Origin: Comamonadaceae bacterium
GTDB taxonomy: Bacteria; Pseudomonadota; Gammaproteobacteria; Burkholderiales; Burkholderiaceae_C
Assembly (NCBI GenBank): GCA_009996515.1
Contig: JAACZV010000013.1
Location: 62,001 to 126,000 of the forward strand
Length of the DNA: 64,000 nt
Direction of reading: 5' to 3'
How positions within the stretch are numbered: the stretch's first letter is position 1; every line of letters begins with the position of its first letter. Below are positions 19,989 to 31,610 of this stretch, piece by piece. The position numbers and the translations under genes are program-made. The notes beneath the pieces were generated by a model, which saw only the letters and a program-made list of their open reading frames with translations, did no database searches and was not told the DNA's origin.

Positions 19989-21992
19989 TCAGAACGGCCT
20001 GCGCTGCTGCCACCAGCCCAGTACCTGGGTCACCGATTCCTCGATGCTCAGGTTGGAGTTGTCCAGCAGCAGCGCGTCTTGAGCGGGAGTCAGCGGCGAG
20101 GCCGAGCGGTTCTTGTCCCTCTCGTCCCGCGCCTCCAAATCTTCGCGCAAGCTCTCAATATTAGCGGAAATCCCCTTGGAAATCAATTGCTTATGCCGCC
20201 GCTCGGCACGCGTGGCGGCGCTGGCCGTCAGGAAGACCTTGAGCGCCGCGTCGGGGAAGATGGCCGTGCCCATGTCGCGGCCGTCGGCCACCAGGCCGGG
20301 CAGGCGGCGGAAGTCCAGCTGCAGCTGATGCAGGGCCTGGCGCACCTCGGCATGGGCCGCGACCTGGGATGCGAGCAGGCCGGTGGCCTCGGCGCGCAGG
20401 CGGGCGCTGACGTCCTCCTGGCCCAGGAAGACATGGCCGTCACGGAAGGCGAGCTGCAGCGTTGGGACGAGGGCCGCGACGGCCCGGCCGTCGTCCAGGT
20501 CCAGGCCGGCACGGCGCGCGGCCAGGCCGGTCACGCGGTACAGCGCCCCGGAATCCAGCACGCCGAAGCCCAGCGCCTTGCCCACCTCGTCGGCCAGCGT
20601 GCCCTTGCCGGACGCGGTGGGGCCGTCGATGGTGATGACGGGGATGTCGGCCGCCCGGGCCGTCACGACGCCGAACAGCGTCTCGAAGTAGTCCGGGAAG
20701 GTCTTGGCGACGCAGTGCGGCTCCAGGATGCGCACCGGCTGGGGGCGTTCCGTGACCAGGCCGTTGAACGCCGCCAGCGAGAAGCACATCGCGACGCGGT
20801 GGTCGTCGTAGGTGTGGATGGACGCGGCCTGCCAGCCCTGCAGCGGCTCCACGCGTATCCAGTCCGGACCTTCGTCCACCGTCGCGCCCAGCTTGCGCAG
20901 CTCGGTGGCCATCGCGGCGATGCGGTCGGTCTCCTTGACGCGCCAGCTGGCGATGTTGGTCAGCGTCGTCGGGCCGTCGGCGTACAGCGCCATGACGGTC
21001 AGCGTCATCGCCGCGTCGGGGATGTGGTTGCAGTCCAGCGTGATGCCCTTGAGCGGCCAGGCGCCGCGGCGCACTTCCAGCCAGTTCGGGCCGGCCTTCA
21101 CGTCGGCGCCCATGGCGGCGGCGGCCTCGATGAAGCGCACGTCGCCCTGCAGCGACTCGCTGCCCACGCCCTCGATGCGGATGGGCGCGTCGGTGGCTGC
21201 GATGGCGCCCAGGCCGACGAAGTAGGACGCCGACGACGCATCGCCCTCGACGAAGACCTCGCCCGGCGAGCGGTAGCGGCTGCCGGCCGGAATGACGAAG
21301 GCCTGCCAGCCCTCGCGCTTCACGGCGATGCCGAAGCGTGCCAGCAGCGCCAGCGTGATCTCGATGTAGGGCTTGGAGATCAGCTCGCCGATGACCTCGA
21401 TGCGGATGTCTTGCGCGGCAACGAGGGGCAGGGCCAGCAGCAGTGCGGTCAGGAACTGGCTGGACACGTCGCCGCGCACGCGCACCGGTGCGTCCAGCGC
21501 CAGCGCGGACGGGCCCCGCAGCCGCAGCGGCGGGTAGCCGGGGTTGCCCAGGTCGTCGATGGCGCAGCCCAGGCCGCGCAGCGCGTCGACGAGGTCGCCG
21601 ATGGGGCGTTCGTGCATGCGCGGCACGCCCGAGACCTCGAAGCTGCCGCCCTGGGTGGCGGCCAGCACCGCGAGGGCCGCGGTCAGCGGGCGCATGGCCG
21701 TGCCGGCGTTACCGAGGAAGAGCTGCGCCTCCCTGGCGCGCAGGCGGCCGCCCAGGCCGTCGATGACGACCGCCTCGCCTTCGCGCCAGACGCCGCAGCC
21801 CAGCGCCCGCAGCGCGTCCAGCATGACGGCCGTGTCGTCGGAGGCCAGCAGGTCGCGCACGACGGTGCGGCCTTCGCTCAGTGCCGCCAGCAGCAGCACG
21901 CGATTGGAAATGCTCTTGGAGCCGGGCAGGCGCACGGTGCCTGCGGCGCCGCGCAGCGGCGGCAGGTCGAGGAAGGGGATCTTGAACATCAC
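19989..21992 (-). CDS. aroA-cmk: Bifunctional 3-phosphoshikimate 1-carboxyvinyltransferase / cytidylate kinase fusion
   Basis: N-terminal EPSP synthase ([37 protein letters not shown]) followed in the same frame by CMK ([25 protein letters not shown]...[24 protein letters not shown]). Confidence 0.95.
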   Translation of the reverse strand: MMFKIPFLDLPPLRGAAGTVRLPGSKSISNRVLLLAALSEGRTVVRDLLASDDTAVMLDALRALGCGVWREGEAVVIDGLGGRLRAREAQLFLGNAGTAMRPLTAALAVLAATQGGSFEVSGVPRMHERPIGDLVDALRGLGCAIDDLGNPGYPPLRLRGPSALALDAPVRVRGDVSSQFLTALLLALPLVAAQDIRIEVIGELISKPYIEITLALLARFGIAVKREGWQAFVIPAGSRYRSPGEVFVEGDASSASYFVGLGAIAATDAPIRIEGVGSESLQGDVRFIEAAAAMGADVKAGPNWLEVRRGAWPLKGITLDCNHIPDAAMTLTVMALYADGPTTLTNIASWRVKETDRIAAMATELRKLGATVDEGPDWIRVEPLQGWQAASIHTYDDHRVAMCFSLAAFNGLVTERPQPVRILEPHCVAKTFPDYFETLFGVVTARAADIPVITIDGPTASGKGTLADEVGKALGFGVLDSGALYRVTGLAARRAGLDLDDGRAVAALVPTLQLAFRDGHVFLGQEDVSARLRAEATGLLASQVAAHAEVRQALHQLQLDFRRLPGLVADGRDMGTAIFPDAALKVFLTASAATRAERRHKQLISKGISANIESLREDLEARDERDKNRSASPLTPAQDALLLDNSNLSIEESVTQVLGWWQQRRPF

Positions 21993-22885
21993 TTAGCCGC
22001 AGGGCGGCCGGGAGGGAGGGCGGGAATGGCGTTGCCCCAGGCTTCGCGGCCTTCGGCGATGGGCCGCAGCGCGGCTTCGAGCGCCGCCGCATCGCCGGCC
22101 TCGATCAGGGCTTCGAGCTGGTCCAGCATGCCGCGGAAGCGCTTGGACTGGGCCAGCACCTCATGCTTGTTGGCCAGCAGGATGTCGCGCCAGACGGCCG
22201 GCTCGCCGGCCGCGATGCGCGTGAAGTCGCGGAAGCCCGGGCCGGCCAGGCTCAGGTAGTCGCGCGCGGCGGGCTGTTCGGCAATGGCCTGGAAATAGGC
22301 GAAGGCCAGCAGGTGCGGCAGGTGGCTGACGGCGGCGAAGGCGGCGTCGTGGTTGTGCGGCCGCATCTTCAGCACGGTGGTGCCCAGCGCCGACCAGACG
22401 TCGGTGGCGCGCTGCACCAGCGCCGCATTGGTGAAGGGCTGCGGCGTCAGGATGACCTGCCGGCCCTCGTACAGCGTGGCTTCGGCATGCTGCACGCCGC
22501 CCGATTCCTTGCCGGCAATGGGGTGGCAGGGCACGAAGCTGGCGGCGCGTTCGCCCAGGGCGCGGCGCGAGGCCTCGATGACGTCGCACTTGGTGGAGCC
22601 CACGTCCATGAAGAGCACGCCCGGGTTGACGAGATGGCGTATGGCCTTCAGCGTGCTCTCGGTGGCCGACACGGGCACGGCGATCAGCACGATGTCCGAG
22701 CCCGACACGGCCTGCAGCGCCGACTCGGCGGCCACGTCGATGACGCCCAGCTTCTTGGCCAGCTCCGTCGTCGAGGGCGACTTGCTGTAGCCGACGACGC
22801 GCTTCACCAGGCCGGCCTTCTTCATGGCCAGCGCGAAGCTGCCGCCCATCAGGCCGCATCCGATCACGCCGAGCTGCTGGAACAT
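21989..22885 (-). CDS. tyrA: Prephenate dehydrogenase
   Basis: [25 protein letters not shown]...[12 protein letters not shown]...[14 protein letters not shown]. Confidence 0.93.
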   Translation of the reverse strand: MFQQLGVIGCGLMGGSFALAMKKAGLVKRVVGYSKSPSTTELAKKLGVIDVAAESALQAVSGSDIVLIAVPVSATESTLKAIRHLVNPGVLFMDVGSTKCDVIEASRRALGERAASFVPCHPIAGKESGGVQHAEATLYEGRQVILTPQPFTNAALVQRATDVWSALGTTVLKMRPHNHDAAFAAVSHLPHLLAFAYFQAIAEQPAARDYLSLAGPGFRDFTRIAAGEPAVWRDILLANKHEVLAQSKRFRGMLDQLEALIEAGDAAALEAALRPIAEGREAWGNAIPALPPGRPAAK

Positions 22886-22887
22886 GG

Positions 22888-23985
22888 TCAATTCTTGACC
22901 GGGTAGGCGCCCAGCATCTTGAAGAACGCACACAGCTCGCGCAGCTCGGCCAGCGCGGCCGCGACATGGGACTGGCTGGGATGGCCGTCGAGGTCGATGT
23001 AGAAGTAGTAGTCCCACTGGCCGGTGCGCGCCGGGCGGGACTCCAGGCGGGTCATGGACACGCCGTGGGTCTTCAGCGGCACCAGCAGGTCGTGCATGGC
23101 GCCGGGCCGATTGGGCACGGAGACGATCAGGCTGGTGCAGTCGCGGCCCGTGGCGGGCGGCGTGGCCATGGTCTGCGGCAGGCAGATGACGGCGAAGCGG
23201 GTGCGGTTGTAGGCCTCGTCCTGGATGGCATGGGCCACGATGTGCAGACCGAAGACGGTGGACGCGCGCTCGCTGCCCAGCGCCGCCCAGGCCGGGTTGG
23301 TGGCGGCCAGGCGCGAGCCTTCGGCATTGCTGGACACCGCGCGGCGCTCGACGTCGGGCAGATGCTTGTTCAGCCAGTTCTGGCACTGGGCCAGGGCCTG
23401 CGGGTGCGCCAGCACGGCCTCGATGCCGTGCATGGACGGCTGCTGACGCATCAGGTGGTGGCGGATCAGCAGGCTGACCTCGCCGACGACATGGCAGGGC
23501 GTGTGCAGGAACAGGTCCAGCGAACGCGTGACGACGCCCTCGGTCATGTTCTCGACGCCGACCACGCCGAACTGCGCGCTGCCCGACGCCGTCGCGTGGA
23601 AGACCTCGTCGAAATTGGCGCAGTACGTCATGTCGGCCGCGCCGCCGAAATACTCGATGGCGGCCTGCTCGCAGAAGGTGCCCACCGGGCCCAGCACGGC
23701 GACGCGCTGCGGCGACTCCAGCGCCAGGCAGGCCGACATGATCTCGCGCCAGATCGCCGACACATGCTCGGCCTTCAGGGGGCCGGGGTTGGCGGCGCGG
23801 ATCTTGGCGATGACCTGGGCCACGCGGTCCGGGCGGAAGAAGGGCGTGCCCTCGGCGCGCTTGATCTCGCCGACCTGCTCGGCGACGCGGGCGCGCTGGT
23901 TCAGCAGCTCCAGCAGCTGTTTGTCCAGGCCGTCGATCTGGTCGCGCAGCGCGAGCAGGGCCTGGGAGGCGATGGGTTCAGCCAT
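22888..23985 (-). CDS. pheA: Chorismate mutase / prephenate dehydratase (P-protein)
   Basis: [31 protein letters not shown]... [20 protein letters not shown]... [21 protein letters not shown]. Confidence 0.95.
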   Translation of the reverse strand: MAEPIASQALLALRDQIDGLDKQLLELLNQRARVAEQVGEIKRAEGTPFFRPDRVAQVIAKIRAANPGPLKAEHVSAIWREIMSACLALESPQRVAVLGPVGTFCEQAAIEYFGGAADMTYCANFDEVFHATASGSAQFGVVGVENMTEGVVTRSLDLFLHTPCHVVGEVSLLIRHHLMRQQPSMHGIEAVLAHPQALAQCQNWLNKHLPDVERRAVSSNAEGSRLAATNPAWAALGSERASTVFGLHIVAHAIQDEAYNRTRFAVICLPQTMATPPATGRDCTSLIVSVPNRPGAMHDLLVPLKTHGVSMTRLESRPARTGQWDYYFYIDLDGHPSQSHVAAALAELRELCAFFKMLGAYPVKN

Positions 23986-25066
23986 GGCGGGCCTCGAAAT
24001 CCTTCAGGAAGCCGACCAGCGCCTGCACGCCTTCCAGCGGCATCGCGTTGTAGAGGGACGCGCGCATGCCGCCCACCGACTTGTGGCCCTTGAGCTGCAG
24101 CAGGCCGGCGGCCTTGGCTTCGGCGAGGAAGCGGTCGTTGAGCGACTCGTCCCTCAGGAAGAAGGGCACGTTCATGCGCGAACGGCAGCCGGCGTCGACG
24201 CGGTTCTCGTAGAAGCCGGAAGCATCCAGCGCCGCATAGAGCAGGGCGGCCTTGTCGATGTTGCGCTGCTCGACGGCCGCGAGACCACGCTTGCCGGCGT
24301 ACTCCAGGCCCTTGACCCACTGGAACACCAGTCCGGCGACGTAGATGCCGAAGGTCGGCGGCGTGTTGTACATGGAGTGGTTCGCCGCCACGGTCGCGTA
24401 GTTGAAGGCCGTGGGGCAGATATCCAGCGCATGGCCCAGCAGGTCCTCGCGCACGAACACCAGCGTCAGCCCGGCCGGGCCGATGTTCTTCTGCGCGCCG
24501 CCGAAGGCCAGGCCCACGCGGTCCCAGTCGATGGGGCGGGACAGCAGATGGGACGAGCAGTCGATGACCAGCGGCACGCCGTTGGCGAGCCGCGGCAGCT
24601 CGTGGAACTCGACGCCGTCTATGGTCTCGTTGGTGCAGACATGCACATAGGCGGCGTCGTCGCGCAGCCGCCAGTCCGTCGGGATGCTGCGGCCATCGCC
24701 CTCGGCAGCGACCTGTACGTCGGCGTAGCGGCGCGCTTCGGCCGCGCTCTTGCGCGACCAGGAGCCGGTGACGACGGCGTCGACCTTGCCGCCGCGGCTC
24801 AGGTTCAGCGGCACGATGGCGTTCTCGCCCAGGCCGCCGCCCTGCATGAACAGGATGTGGAAGTGGGGCGGCACCACCAGCAGCTCGCGCAGGTCGGCCT
24901 GGGCCGCCTCCAGGATGCTGCCGAACTCCTTGCCGCGGTGGCTCATCTCCATGACGCTCATGCCGCTGCCGTGCCAGTCCAGCATCTCGGCGGCCACCTG
25001 ACGCAGCACGGGTTCGGGCAGGGTGGCGGGGCCGGCGGAGAAGTTGAACGGGCGGGATGAGGTCAT
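23978..25066 (-). CDS. serC: 3-phosphoserine/phosphohydroxythreonine transaminase
   Basis: [44 protein letters not shown]. Confidence 0.96.
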   Translation of the reverse strand: MTSSRPFNFSAGPATLPEPVLRQVAAEMLDWHGSGMSVMEMSHRGKEFGSILEAAQADLRELLVVPPHFHILFMQGGGLGENAIVPLNLSRGGKVDAVVTGSWSRKSAAEARRYADVQVAAEGDGRSIPTDWRLRDDAAYVHVCTNETIDGVEFHELPRLANGVPLVIDCSSHLLSRPIDWDRVGLAFGGAQKNIGPAGLTLVFVREDLLGHALDICPTAFNYATVAANHSMYNTPPTFGIYVAGLVFQWVKGLEYAGKRGLAAVEQRNIDKAALLYAALDASGFYENRVDAGCRSRMNVPFFLRDESLNDRFLAEAKAAGLLQLKGHKSVGGMRASLYNAMPLEGVQALVGFLKDFEARHG

Positions 25067-25078
25067 CGAGGGCTGGGG

Positions 25079-25666
25079 CTACTTCTTGGGCGCGGGCGCT
25101 GGCGCCGCTGCCTTGGGCGCCGAGGCGCCAGGGGCGGGCAGATTCAGGTGCTTGGCAACATTGGCGTTCAGCGTCTTGAAGCGGCCGTCCAGCGTCGGGC
25201 CGGCCTCGGCCATGACCTTCTGCGCGACCGCCTTCTGCAGCTCGACGTTGGCGAGGCCGAACTTCTGGCTGACCGGGGATTCTGCCCACGCCAGGATCTG
25301 CTTCAGTTCGTCCTCGTTGAAGCGTTCGTCCAGCAGCGCCGAAGCGGTGTTCGGTATCGCCTTGCTGATCTTGTCCTTCAGATAGGGCAGGTTCTCTTCG
25401 ACGAACTTCTTCAGTTCGCCGTCCATGGCCTTGGCCGTGGCCTCGCGCTTTTCCGCCGGCACATGCTGCAGCGCGGCTCGCCCGGCCTGGGTCAGCTGGG
25501 ACAGCGGCCCCTGGATGATGTTGGCGGTCAGGCCTTCGGCCAGCCCCTGCTGCTGCAGCGCGACGATCTTGTCGATCAAGGCCTTCTTGGCGGCGGACGG
25601 CTGGGCCAGCGTGGTGCCGGCGGCTAGGGCCAGTGCGAGGGCCAGGCCCAGCTTGCGAGATGTCAT
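25079..25666 (-). CDS. DUF2059 domain-containing secreted protein
   Basis: MTSRKLGLALALALAAGTTLAQ signal peptide; located between gyrA and serC. Confidence 0.75.
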   Translation of the reverse strand: MTSRKLGLALALALAAGTTLAQPSAAKKALIDKIVALQQQGLAEGLTANIIQGPLSQLTQAGRAALQHVPAEKREATAKAMDGELKKFVEENLPYLKDKISKAIPNTASALLDERFNEDELKQILAWAESPVSQKFGLANVELQKAVAQKVMAEAGPTLDGRFKTLNANVAKHLNLPAPGASAPKAAAPAPAPKK

Positions 25667-25667
25667 G

Positions 25668-28310
25668 TCAGTCCTTGGAAGCTTCGGGGGATTCGCCGCT
25701 GTTGCCGTCGTCGCCACCCTCGGCGCCGGCATCGGTCTCGTTGGCGTCGTTCTCCACGATGCGCTGCAGGCCCGACAGCTTGGCGCCGTCGTCCAGCGCA
25801 ATCAGCGTGACGCCCTGCGTCGCACGGCCCAGCTCCCGGATCTCGCTGACGCGGGTGCGCACCAGCACGCCCTTGTCGGTGATCAGCATGATCTCGTCCT
25901 CGGGGCGCACCAGCGTGGCAGCGACGACGCGGCCGTTGCGCTCGCTCTGCTGGATGGCGATCATGCCCTTGGTGCCGCGGCCGTGGCGGGTGTACTCGAC
26001 GATGGACGTGCGCTTGCCGTAGCCGTTCTCGGTGGCGGTCAGCACGCTCTGGGTCTCGTCCTCGGCCACCAGCATGGCGATCAGGCGCTGGTCGGGCTCC
26101 AACATCATGCCGCGCACGCCGCGGGCGGTGCGGCCCATGGGGCGAACATCGTCCTCGTCGAAGCGCACGGCCTTGCCGCCGTCGCTGAACAGCATCACGT
26201 CGTGATGGCCGTCGGTCAGCGCCGCACCGATCAGGTGGTCGCCCTCATCCAGGTCGACGGCGATGATGCCGGCCTTGCGCGGGTTGCTGAAGTCCTTCAG
26301 CGACGTCTTCTTGACCGTGCCCATGGCGGTGGCCATGAAGATGAAGTGGTCCTCGGGGAAGCTGCGGAACTCGCCGGTCAGCGGTAGCACGACGGTGATC
26401 TTCTCGCTGGCTTGCAGCGGGAACATGTTGACGATGGGCTTGCCGCGCGAGTTGCGCGAGCCCTGCGGCACTTCCCAGACCTTGAGCCAGTAGACGCGGC
26501 CGCGGTCGGAGAAGCACAGGATCCAGTCGTGCGTGTTGGCGATGAAGAGCTGATCTATCCAGTCATCGTCCTTGGTCGCCGTGGCCTGCTTGCCGCGGCC
26601 GCCGCGGCGCTGCGAGCGGTACTCGCTGAGCGCCTGGCTCTTGATGTAGCCGGTGTGCGAGAGCGTGACGACCATGTCGGTCGGCGTGATCAGGTCCTCG
26701 GTGCCCAGTTCCTGCGCGTTGTGCTCGATGACGCTGCGGCGCGCGCCCAGCTTGGTCTGGCCGAACTCGGTCTTCAGCTGGGTCAACTCGTCGCCGATGA
26801 TGGTGGTCACGCGCGAGGGCGTGGCCAGGATGTCCAGCAGGTCGGCGATCTCTGCCATCACGTCCTTGTATTCGCCGACGATCTTGTCCTGCTCCAGGCC
26901 GGTCAGGCGCTGCAGGCGCATCTGCAGGATCTCGCCGGCCTGCGCTTCGGACAGGCGGTACAGGCCGTCCGGCTGCATGCCGAATTCGGCTTCCAGGCCC
27001 TCGGGGCGATAGGCGGCGCTGCCACCCTCGGCGCGCGACAGCATCTCGCGCACCAGCGACGAGTCCCAGCTCTTGCTCATCAGCGCGGCCTTGGCCACCG
27101 GCGGCGTCGGCGAGGACTTGATGGTTTCGATGAACTCGTCGATGTTGGCCAGCGCGACGGCCAGGCCTTCCAGCACATGGCCGCGCTCGCGGGCCTTGCG
27201 CAGCTCATAGATCGTGCGGCGGGTCACCACCTCGCGGCGGTGCTCCAGGAACACGATGATCATGTCGCGCAGGTTGCACAGCTTGGGCTGGCCGTCGACG
27301 AGGGCCACCATGTTCATGCCGAAGCTGTCCTGCAGCTGCGTCTGCTTGTAGAGGTTGTTCAGCACCACCTCGGGGACTTCGCCGCGCTTGAGCTCGATGA
27401 CCACGCGCATGCCCGACTTGTCGGACTCGTCCTGGATGTGGCTGATGCCCTCGATCTTCTTCTCGTGCACCAGCTCGGCGATGCGCTCGAGCAGCGTCTT
27501 CTTGTTGACCTGGTAAGGGATCTCGTCAACGATGATGGCCTGGCGGGCGCCCTTGTCGATGTCCTCGAAGTGCACCTTGGCGCGCATCACCACGCGGCCG
27601 CGGCCGGTGCGGTAGCCGTCGCGCACGCCGGCCAGGCCGTAGATGATGCCGGCCGTCGGGAAGTCGGGCGCCGGGATGATCTCCATCAGCTCGTCGACCG
27701 TGCATTCCGGGTTCTTCAGCGCGAACAAGCAGGCGTCGACGACCTCGTTCAGGTTGTGCGGCGGAATATTCGTCGCCATACCCACCGCAATACCGGCCGA
27801 ACCATTCACCAGCAACTGCGGCAAACGGGTGGGTAGCACCAGCGGTTCCTTGTGGCTGCCGTCGTAGTTGGGCCCGAAATCGACGGTTTCCTTGTCGATG
27901 TCGGCCAGCATTTCGTGCGCGATCTTGTCGAGACGAATCTCGGTGTATCGCATGGCCGCGGCGTTATCGCCGTCGATGGAGCCGAAGTTGCCCTGACCGT
28001 CGATCAGCATGTGGCGCAGGCTGAACGGCTGGGCCATGCGCACGATGGTGTCGTAAATCGCGGAGTCGCCGTGCGGGTGGTATTTACCCATGGTCTCACC
28101 CACCGCCTGCGCCGACTTGCGGTACTTGGCGTTGTAGGTGTTGCCCATCTCGTTCATCGCGTACAGCACGCGCCGGTGCACCGGCTTGAGGCCGTCGCGG
28201 GCATCGGGCAGCGCCCGGCCGACGATCACGCTCATCGCGTAATCGAGGTAGGAGCGGCGCATCTCCTCCTCGAGGCTGATCGGCAGGGTTTCCTTGGCGA
28301 ACTGGGTCAT
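25668..28310 (-). CDS. gyrA: DNA gyrase subunit A
   Basis: [54 protein letters not shown]; beta-pinwheel C-terminal repeats. Confidence 0.97.
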   Translation of the reverse strand: MTQFAKETLPISLEEEMRRSYLDYAMSVIVGRALPDARDGLKPVHRRVLYAMNEMGNTYNAKYRKSAQAVGETMGKYHPHGDSAIYDTIVRMAQPFSLRHMLIDGQGNFGSIDGDNAAAMRYTEIRLDKIAHEMLADIDKETVDFGPNYDGSHKEPLVLPTRLPQLLVNGSAGIAVGMATNIPPHNLNEVVDACLFALKNPECTVDELMEIIPAPDFPTAGIIYGLAGVRDGYRTGRGRVVMRAKVHFEDIDKGARQAIIVDEIPYQVNKKTLLERIAELVHEKKIEGISHIQDESDKSGMRVVIELKRGEVPEVVLNNLYKQTQLQDSFGMNMVALVDGQPKLCNLRDMIIVFLEHRREVVTRRTIYELRKARERGHVLEGLAVALANIDEFIETIKSSPTPPVAKAALMSKSWDSSLVREMLSRAEGGSAAYRPEGLEAEFGMQPDGLYRLSEAQAGEILQMRLQRLTGLEQDKIVGEYKDVMAEIADLLDILATPSRVTTIIGDELTQLKTEFGQTKLGARRSVIEHNAQELGTEDLITPTDMVVTLSHTGYIKSQALSEYRSQRRGGRGKQATATKDDDWIDQLFIANTHDWILCFSDRGRVYWLKVWEVPQGSRNSRGKPIVNMFPLQASEKITVVLPLTGEFRSFPEDHFIFMATAMGTVKKTSLKDFSNPRKAGIIAVDLDEGDHLIGAALTDGHHDVMLFSDGGKAVRFDEDDVRPMGRTARGVRGMMLEPDQRLIAMLVAEDETQSVLTATENGYGKRTSIVEYTRHGRGTKGMIAIQQSERNGRVVAATLVRPEDEIMLITDKGVLVRTRVSEIRELGRATQGVTLIALDDGAKLSGLQRIVENDANETDAGAEGGDDGNSGESPEASKD

Positions 28311-28576
28311 GCGGGCTCGATCTCGCGTGCGCTACACGGGCGCGACGTCGTCAGGATGTAGGTGAAAGGCGTGAATTCTATGCGGCCCGCCTCCCTGTAG
28401 CAGCAGCGCAACATCGTCACCATGCCCACGAACGTAGGCCGCCACAATGCGGTGGTCCCGGTGCCCACATGGCACAATCGTCAAGTCCTAGGAGAAACCC
28501 TAAAGTCTCTCCTGAGGTTAGAGGTTCGAGTACAGACTCTCGCAGGGCAACTGCGGCATTCCTTGAGAGGAGAATC

Positions 28577-29233
28577 ATGAAGAAACTGAATCGCGTGGCG
28601 TCGCTGTTTGCGATGGCTGCGGTCGCCGCTGCGGCATCGTCGGCGTCGGCGCAAGCCATCGACAACTGGCGCGCAACCGACGGCACCGTCTGGAAGAACG
28701 GCACCAACGAATACTGCTGGCGCGACAATTTCTGGACGCCCGCCACGGCCGCCAAGGGTTGCGACGGCGAGATCAAGCCCGCGCCCAAGGTCGAAGCACC
28801 CAAGCCGGTCGCTCCTCCGCCCCCGGCCCCGCCGCCGGAGCCGCCCAAGCCCGTTCCCCCGCCGCCCGCTCCGGTCAGCGAGAAGGTCACGTTCGCCGCC
28901 GACGCCTTCTTCGACTTCGACAAGTCGACGCTGAAGCCCGAAGCCAAGGCCAAGCTGGATGACCTGGTCAGCAAGACCAAGGGCATCAACCTGGAAGTCA
29001 TCATCGCCGTGGGCCACACCGACTCGGTGGGCACCGATGCCTACAACCAGAAGCTGTCCATCCGCCGCTCGGAAGCCGTCAAGGCCTACCTGGTGAGCAA
29101 GGGCGTCGAGCCGAACCGCGTCTACACCGAAGGCAAGGGCGAGAAGCAGCCCGTGGCCGACAACAAGACCGCCGAAGGCCGCGCCAAGAACCGCCGCACC
29201 GAGATCGAAGTCGTCGGTACGCGCAACAAGTAA
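28577..29233 (+). CDS. OmpA family outer membrane protein
   Basis: Signal peptide [26 protein letters not shown]; proline-rich linker; OmpA domain [17 protein letters not shown]...[36 protein letters not shown]. Confidence 0.93.
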   Translation: MKKLNRVASLFAMAAVAAAASSASAQAIDNWRATDGTVWKNGTNEYCWRDNFWTPATAAKGCDGEIKPAPKVEAPKPVAPPPPAPPPEPPKPVPPPPAPVSEKVTFAADAFFDFDKSTLKPEAKAKLDDLVSKTKGINLEVIIAVGHTDSVGTDAYNQKLSIRRSEAVKAYLVSKGVEPNRVYTEGKGEKQPVADNKTAEGRAKNRRTEIEVVGTRNK

Positions 29234-29262
29234 AGTCAGGCGCCCTCGGGCGCTTGGTGCAC

Positions 29263-29299
29263 AGCCCCGCACGGCCCGCCGTCGGGGCTTTTCTTTTTT
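29263..29299 (+). terminator. Rho-independent terminator after ompA-like gene
   Basis: AGCCCCG ... CGGGGCT followed by TTTTCTTTTTT. Confidence 0.75.
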
Positions 29300-29310
29300 C
29301 CGATTCCGTC

Positions 29311-30015
29311 ATGACGATCAACGCCGACCCGCAAGAGCTCGCCAAATTCGGCGAGCTGGCCCACCGCTGGTGGGATCCCGAGAGCGACTTCAAGCCCCTG
29401 CACCAGATCAACCCGCTGCGGTTGGGCTGGATACAGCAGCTCTGCCCGCTGGCGGGCCAGCGTGTGCTCGACGTGGGCTGCGGCGGCGGCATCCTGAGCG
29501 ACTCCATGGCCAGGGCCGGCGCCCAGGTGTTGGGCATAGACCTGTCCACCAAGCCGCTGCGCGTGGCGGAACTGCATGCGATGGAGGCCGGCACCGAGGG
29601 CGTCGAGTACCGCGAGATCGCGGTCGAGGCGCTGGCGGCCGAGCAGCCCGGCGGCTTCGACGTGGTGACCTGCATGGAGATGCTGGAGCATGTGCCCGAT
29701 CCGGCCTCCGTCGTGCGCGCCTGTGCCACGCTGGTCAAGCCCGGCGGCTGGGTGTTCCTGTCGACGCTGAACCGCAACGCCAAGTCCTTCCTGCTCGCCA
29801 TCGTCGGCGCCGAGTACCTGCTGAACATGCTGCCCAAGGGCACGCATGAGTACGCGCGCTTCCTGCGCCCGTCCGAGCTGGCGCAGTTCTGCCGCGACGC
29901 GGGCCTGGAGCTGCAGGCAAGCCGCGGCCTGAGCTACAACCCGCTGACGCAGCGCTACAGTTTGGGGCAGGACACCGACGTCAACTACCTGCTGGCCTGC
30001 CGGCGCCCGCTGTGA
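29311..30015 (+). CDS. ubiG: Bifunctional 3-demethylubiquinol 3-O-methyltransferase / 2-polyprenyl-6-hydroxyphenol methylase
   Basis: [29 protein letters not shown]...[20 protein letters not shown]. Confidence 0.95.
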   Translation: MTINADPQELAKFGELAHRWWDPESDFKPLHQINPLRLGWIQQLCPLAGQRVLDVGCGGGILSDSMARAGAQVLGIDLSTKPLRVAELHAMEAGTEGVEYREIAVEALAAEQPGGFDVVTCMEMLEHVPDPASVVRACATLVKPGGWVFLSTLNRNAKSFLLAIVGAEYLLNMLPKGTHEYARFLRPSELAQFCRDAGLELQASRGLSYNPLTQRYSLGQDTDVNYLLACRRPL

Positions 30016-30689
30016 AGCCGCTGGCGCCGCGCTGGGCCGGGCTGCGGGCCGTGTTGTACGACCTCGACGGCACGCTGATCGACAGCGCCGAGGATCTCGC
30101 CCGTGCGGCCAACGCCATGCGTGCCGACCGCGGGCTGGCGTTGCTGCCGCTGGCCCAGTACCGCCCGCATGGCGGCTCGGGCGCGCGCGGCATGCTGGGC
30201 CAAGCCTTCGGCAGCGCGCCGGGCCAGCCGGGCTACGAGGAGCTCAAGGGCGAATTCCTGGACCGCTACGAGGGGCTGATGTTCGATAGCACCCGGCCAT
30301 TTGCCGGCGTCGAGGAGGAACTGGCAGCGCTGGCTGCGGCCGGGCTGGCCTGGGGCATCGTCACCAACAAGGCCGAGCGATTTGCCTTGCCGCTGACCGC
30401 GGCGCTGGGCCTGGCCGCAGCGGCCATCGTGGGTGGCGACACGACCGGCCACGCCAAGCCGCACCCCGCGCCGCTGCTGGAGGCGGCACGCCGCCTGGGC
30501 GTCGAGCCGCAGGCCTGCCTCTATGTGGGTGACGACGAGCGCGACGTCATGGCAGGGCGTGCCGCGGGCATGGTGACGGCGGTGGCGGCCTGGGGCTACC
30601 TGGGGCCGCAGGCCGATCACGGCCGCTGGGGCGCCGATATTGAACTGGCGGCGCCCGGCGACCTCTTGAAACAGCTCGGCTTGGCCTAA
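30012..30689 (+). CDS. gph: Phosphoglycolate phosphatase-like HAD family hydrolase
   Basis: [19 protein letters not shown]...[14 protein letters not shown]...[17 protein letters not shown]; start overlaps ubiG stop. Confidence 0.88.
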   Translation: MKPLAPRWAGLRAVLYDLDGTLIDSAEDLARAANAMRADRGLALLPLAQYRPHGGSGARGMLGQAFGSAPGQPGYEELKGEFLDRYEGLMFDSTRPFAGVEEELAALAAAGLAWGIVTNKAERFALPLTAALGLAAAAIVGGDTTGHAKPHPAPLLEAARRLGVEPQACLYVGDDERDVMAGRAAGMVTAVAAWGYLGPQADHGRWGADIELAAPGDLLKQLGLA

Positions 30690-30702
30690 ACTACGCAGCT
30701 CT

Positions 30703-31075
30703 GGGGCCGACCTGGTTTCGACGTGGGTGCGGATCCGGAGTAGGGCATGTCGAGCACCAGTCCGCTCGTAAAACCACTGGAAACAAAGTAACTGCAAACG
30801 ACTCTACGTTCGCACTCGCCGCTTAATTGCGGTTGAGCTTCTCAACGGCAGGCCGATGGGCCGGGCCGAGTTCCGCAAGGGGCGAGGCTGAGAAGTCACT
30901 CACATCGGCTGGCGTCGTACCGGGTCACTCGGTACGGCGCGAGATTCAGTGACTGGCGGGAAAGCTAGCGTGCCACTGCGCGAGTTGACCGCGAGATTCA
31001 AATCAGCCGGCTAAACATGTAGATCTGCCCGGTGATGGCTTGCGGACGGGGGTTCAATTCCCCCCGGCTCCACCA
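30703..31075 (+). ncRNA. ssrA: Transfer-messenger RNA (tmRNA)
   Basis: GGGGCCGACCTGGTTTCGACG 5' end; tag ORF GCA AAC GAC TCT ACG TTC GCA CTC GCC GCT TAA (30794-30826); TTCAATTCCCCCCGGCTCCACCA 3' end with 7-bp acceptor stem GGGGCCG/CGGCTCC. Confidence 0.97.
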
Positions 31076-31084
31076 TCCAAATAA

Positions 31085-31116
31085 TGCCCAAGTGATTGAT
31101 TCACTTGGGCATTTTC
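31085..31116 (+). terminator. Rho-independent terminator of ssrA
   Basis: TGCCCAAGTGA-ttgat-TCACTTGGGCA perfect 11-bp stem followed by TTTTCTTT. Confidence 0.85.
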
Positions 31117-31610
31117 TTTATCTGTCCGTCCGGCGCCGTCCCCAATCTCACGCGTTTTCACACGGAATTCGCGCGCGCTGGAGCGGTGAACGGCAGCAGG
31201 TTGATGCCGTGGCGGTGGGGTGAGCCGTCGGGACCAGGCTTCTCGCCCTCGGCAACCCGGGCGGCATGACCGACTCCTTCGCTCAGATCCGCACCGCCGG
31301 CTTGGTTGGCAGTGGCCTGATGCAGCTCGCAGCGACCGCCAACCCCATGGTATTGATGCTGGGCGGTGCGACCCCGGTAGGCGCGAACCTGGCCTCGCGC
31401 CGTCGCCCGGCAAGGGGGCTGCTGGAGTGCGCCGGCGTCGGCATCGGCGATGCGCAAGCGCTGGAGTTCCTGGCCGACGCCATGGAGGCCGTGGACGTGG
31501 CGAGCGGCAGGGCGCCGAAACGGCAGGCACAGCCGCCGCACCCGCCAACGGGCTGCACGAAACGTCTCAGTTCACTTCCACCCTCACTCGCGGCAAGAGC
31601 CCTCGAACGG

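Noticed and set aside
19842-22259. 805-aa + strand ORF opposite aroA-cmk
   Set aside because: Shadow frame; no recognisable domain and the opposite strand is an unambiguous enzyme.
26412-27836. 474-aa + strand ORF opposite gyrA
   Set aside because: Shadow frame of gyrA.
28490-28513. AGGAGA...TCTCCT hairpin in the ompA-like leader
   Set aside because: Only a 6-bp stem; too weak to call as a regulatory element.
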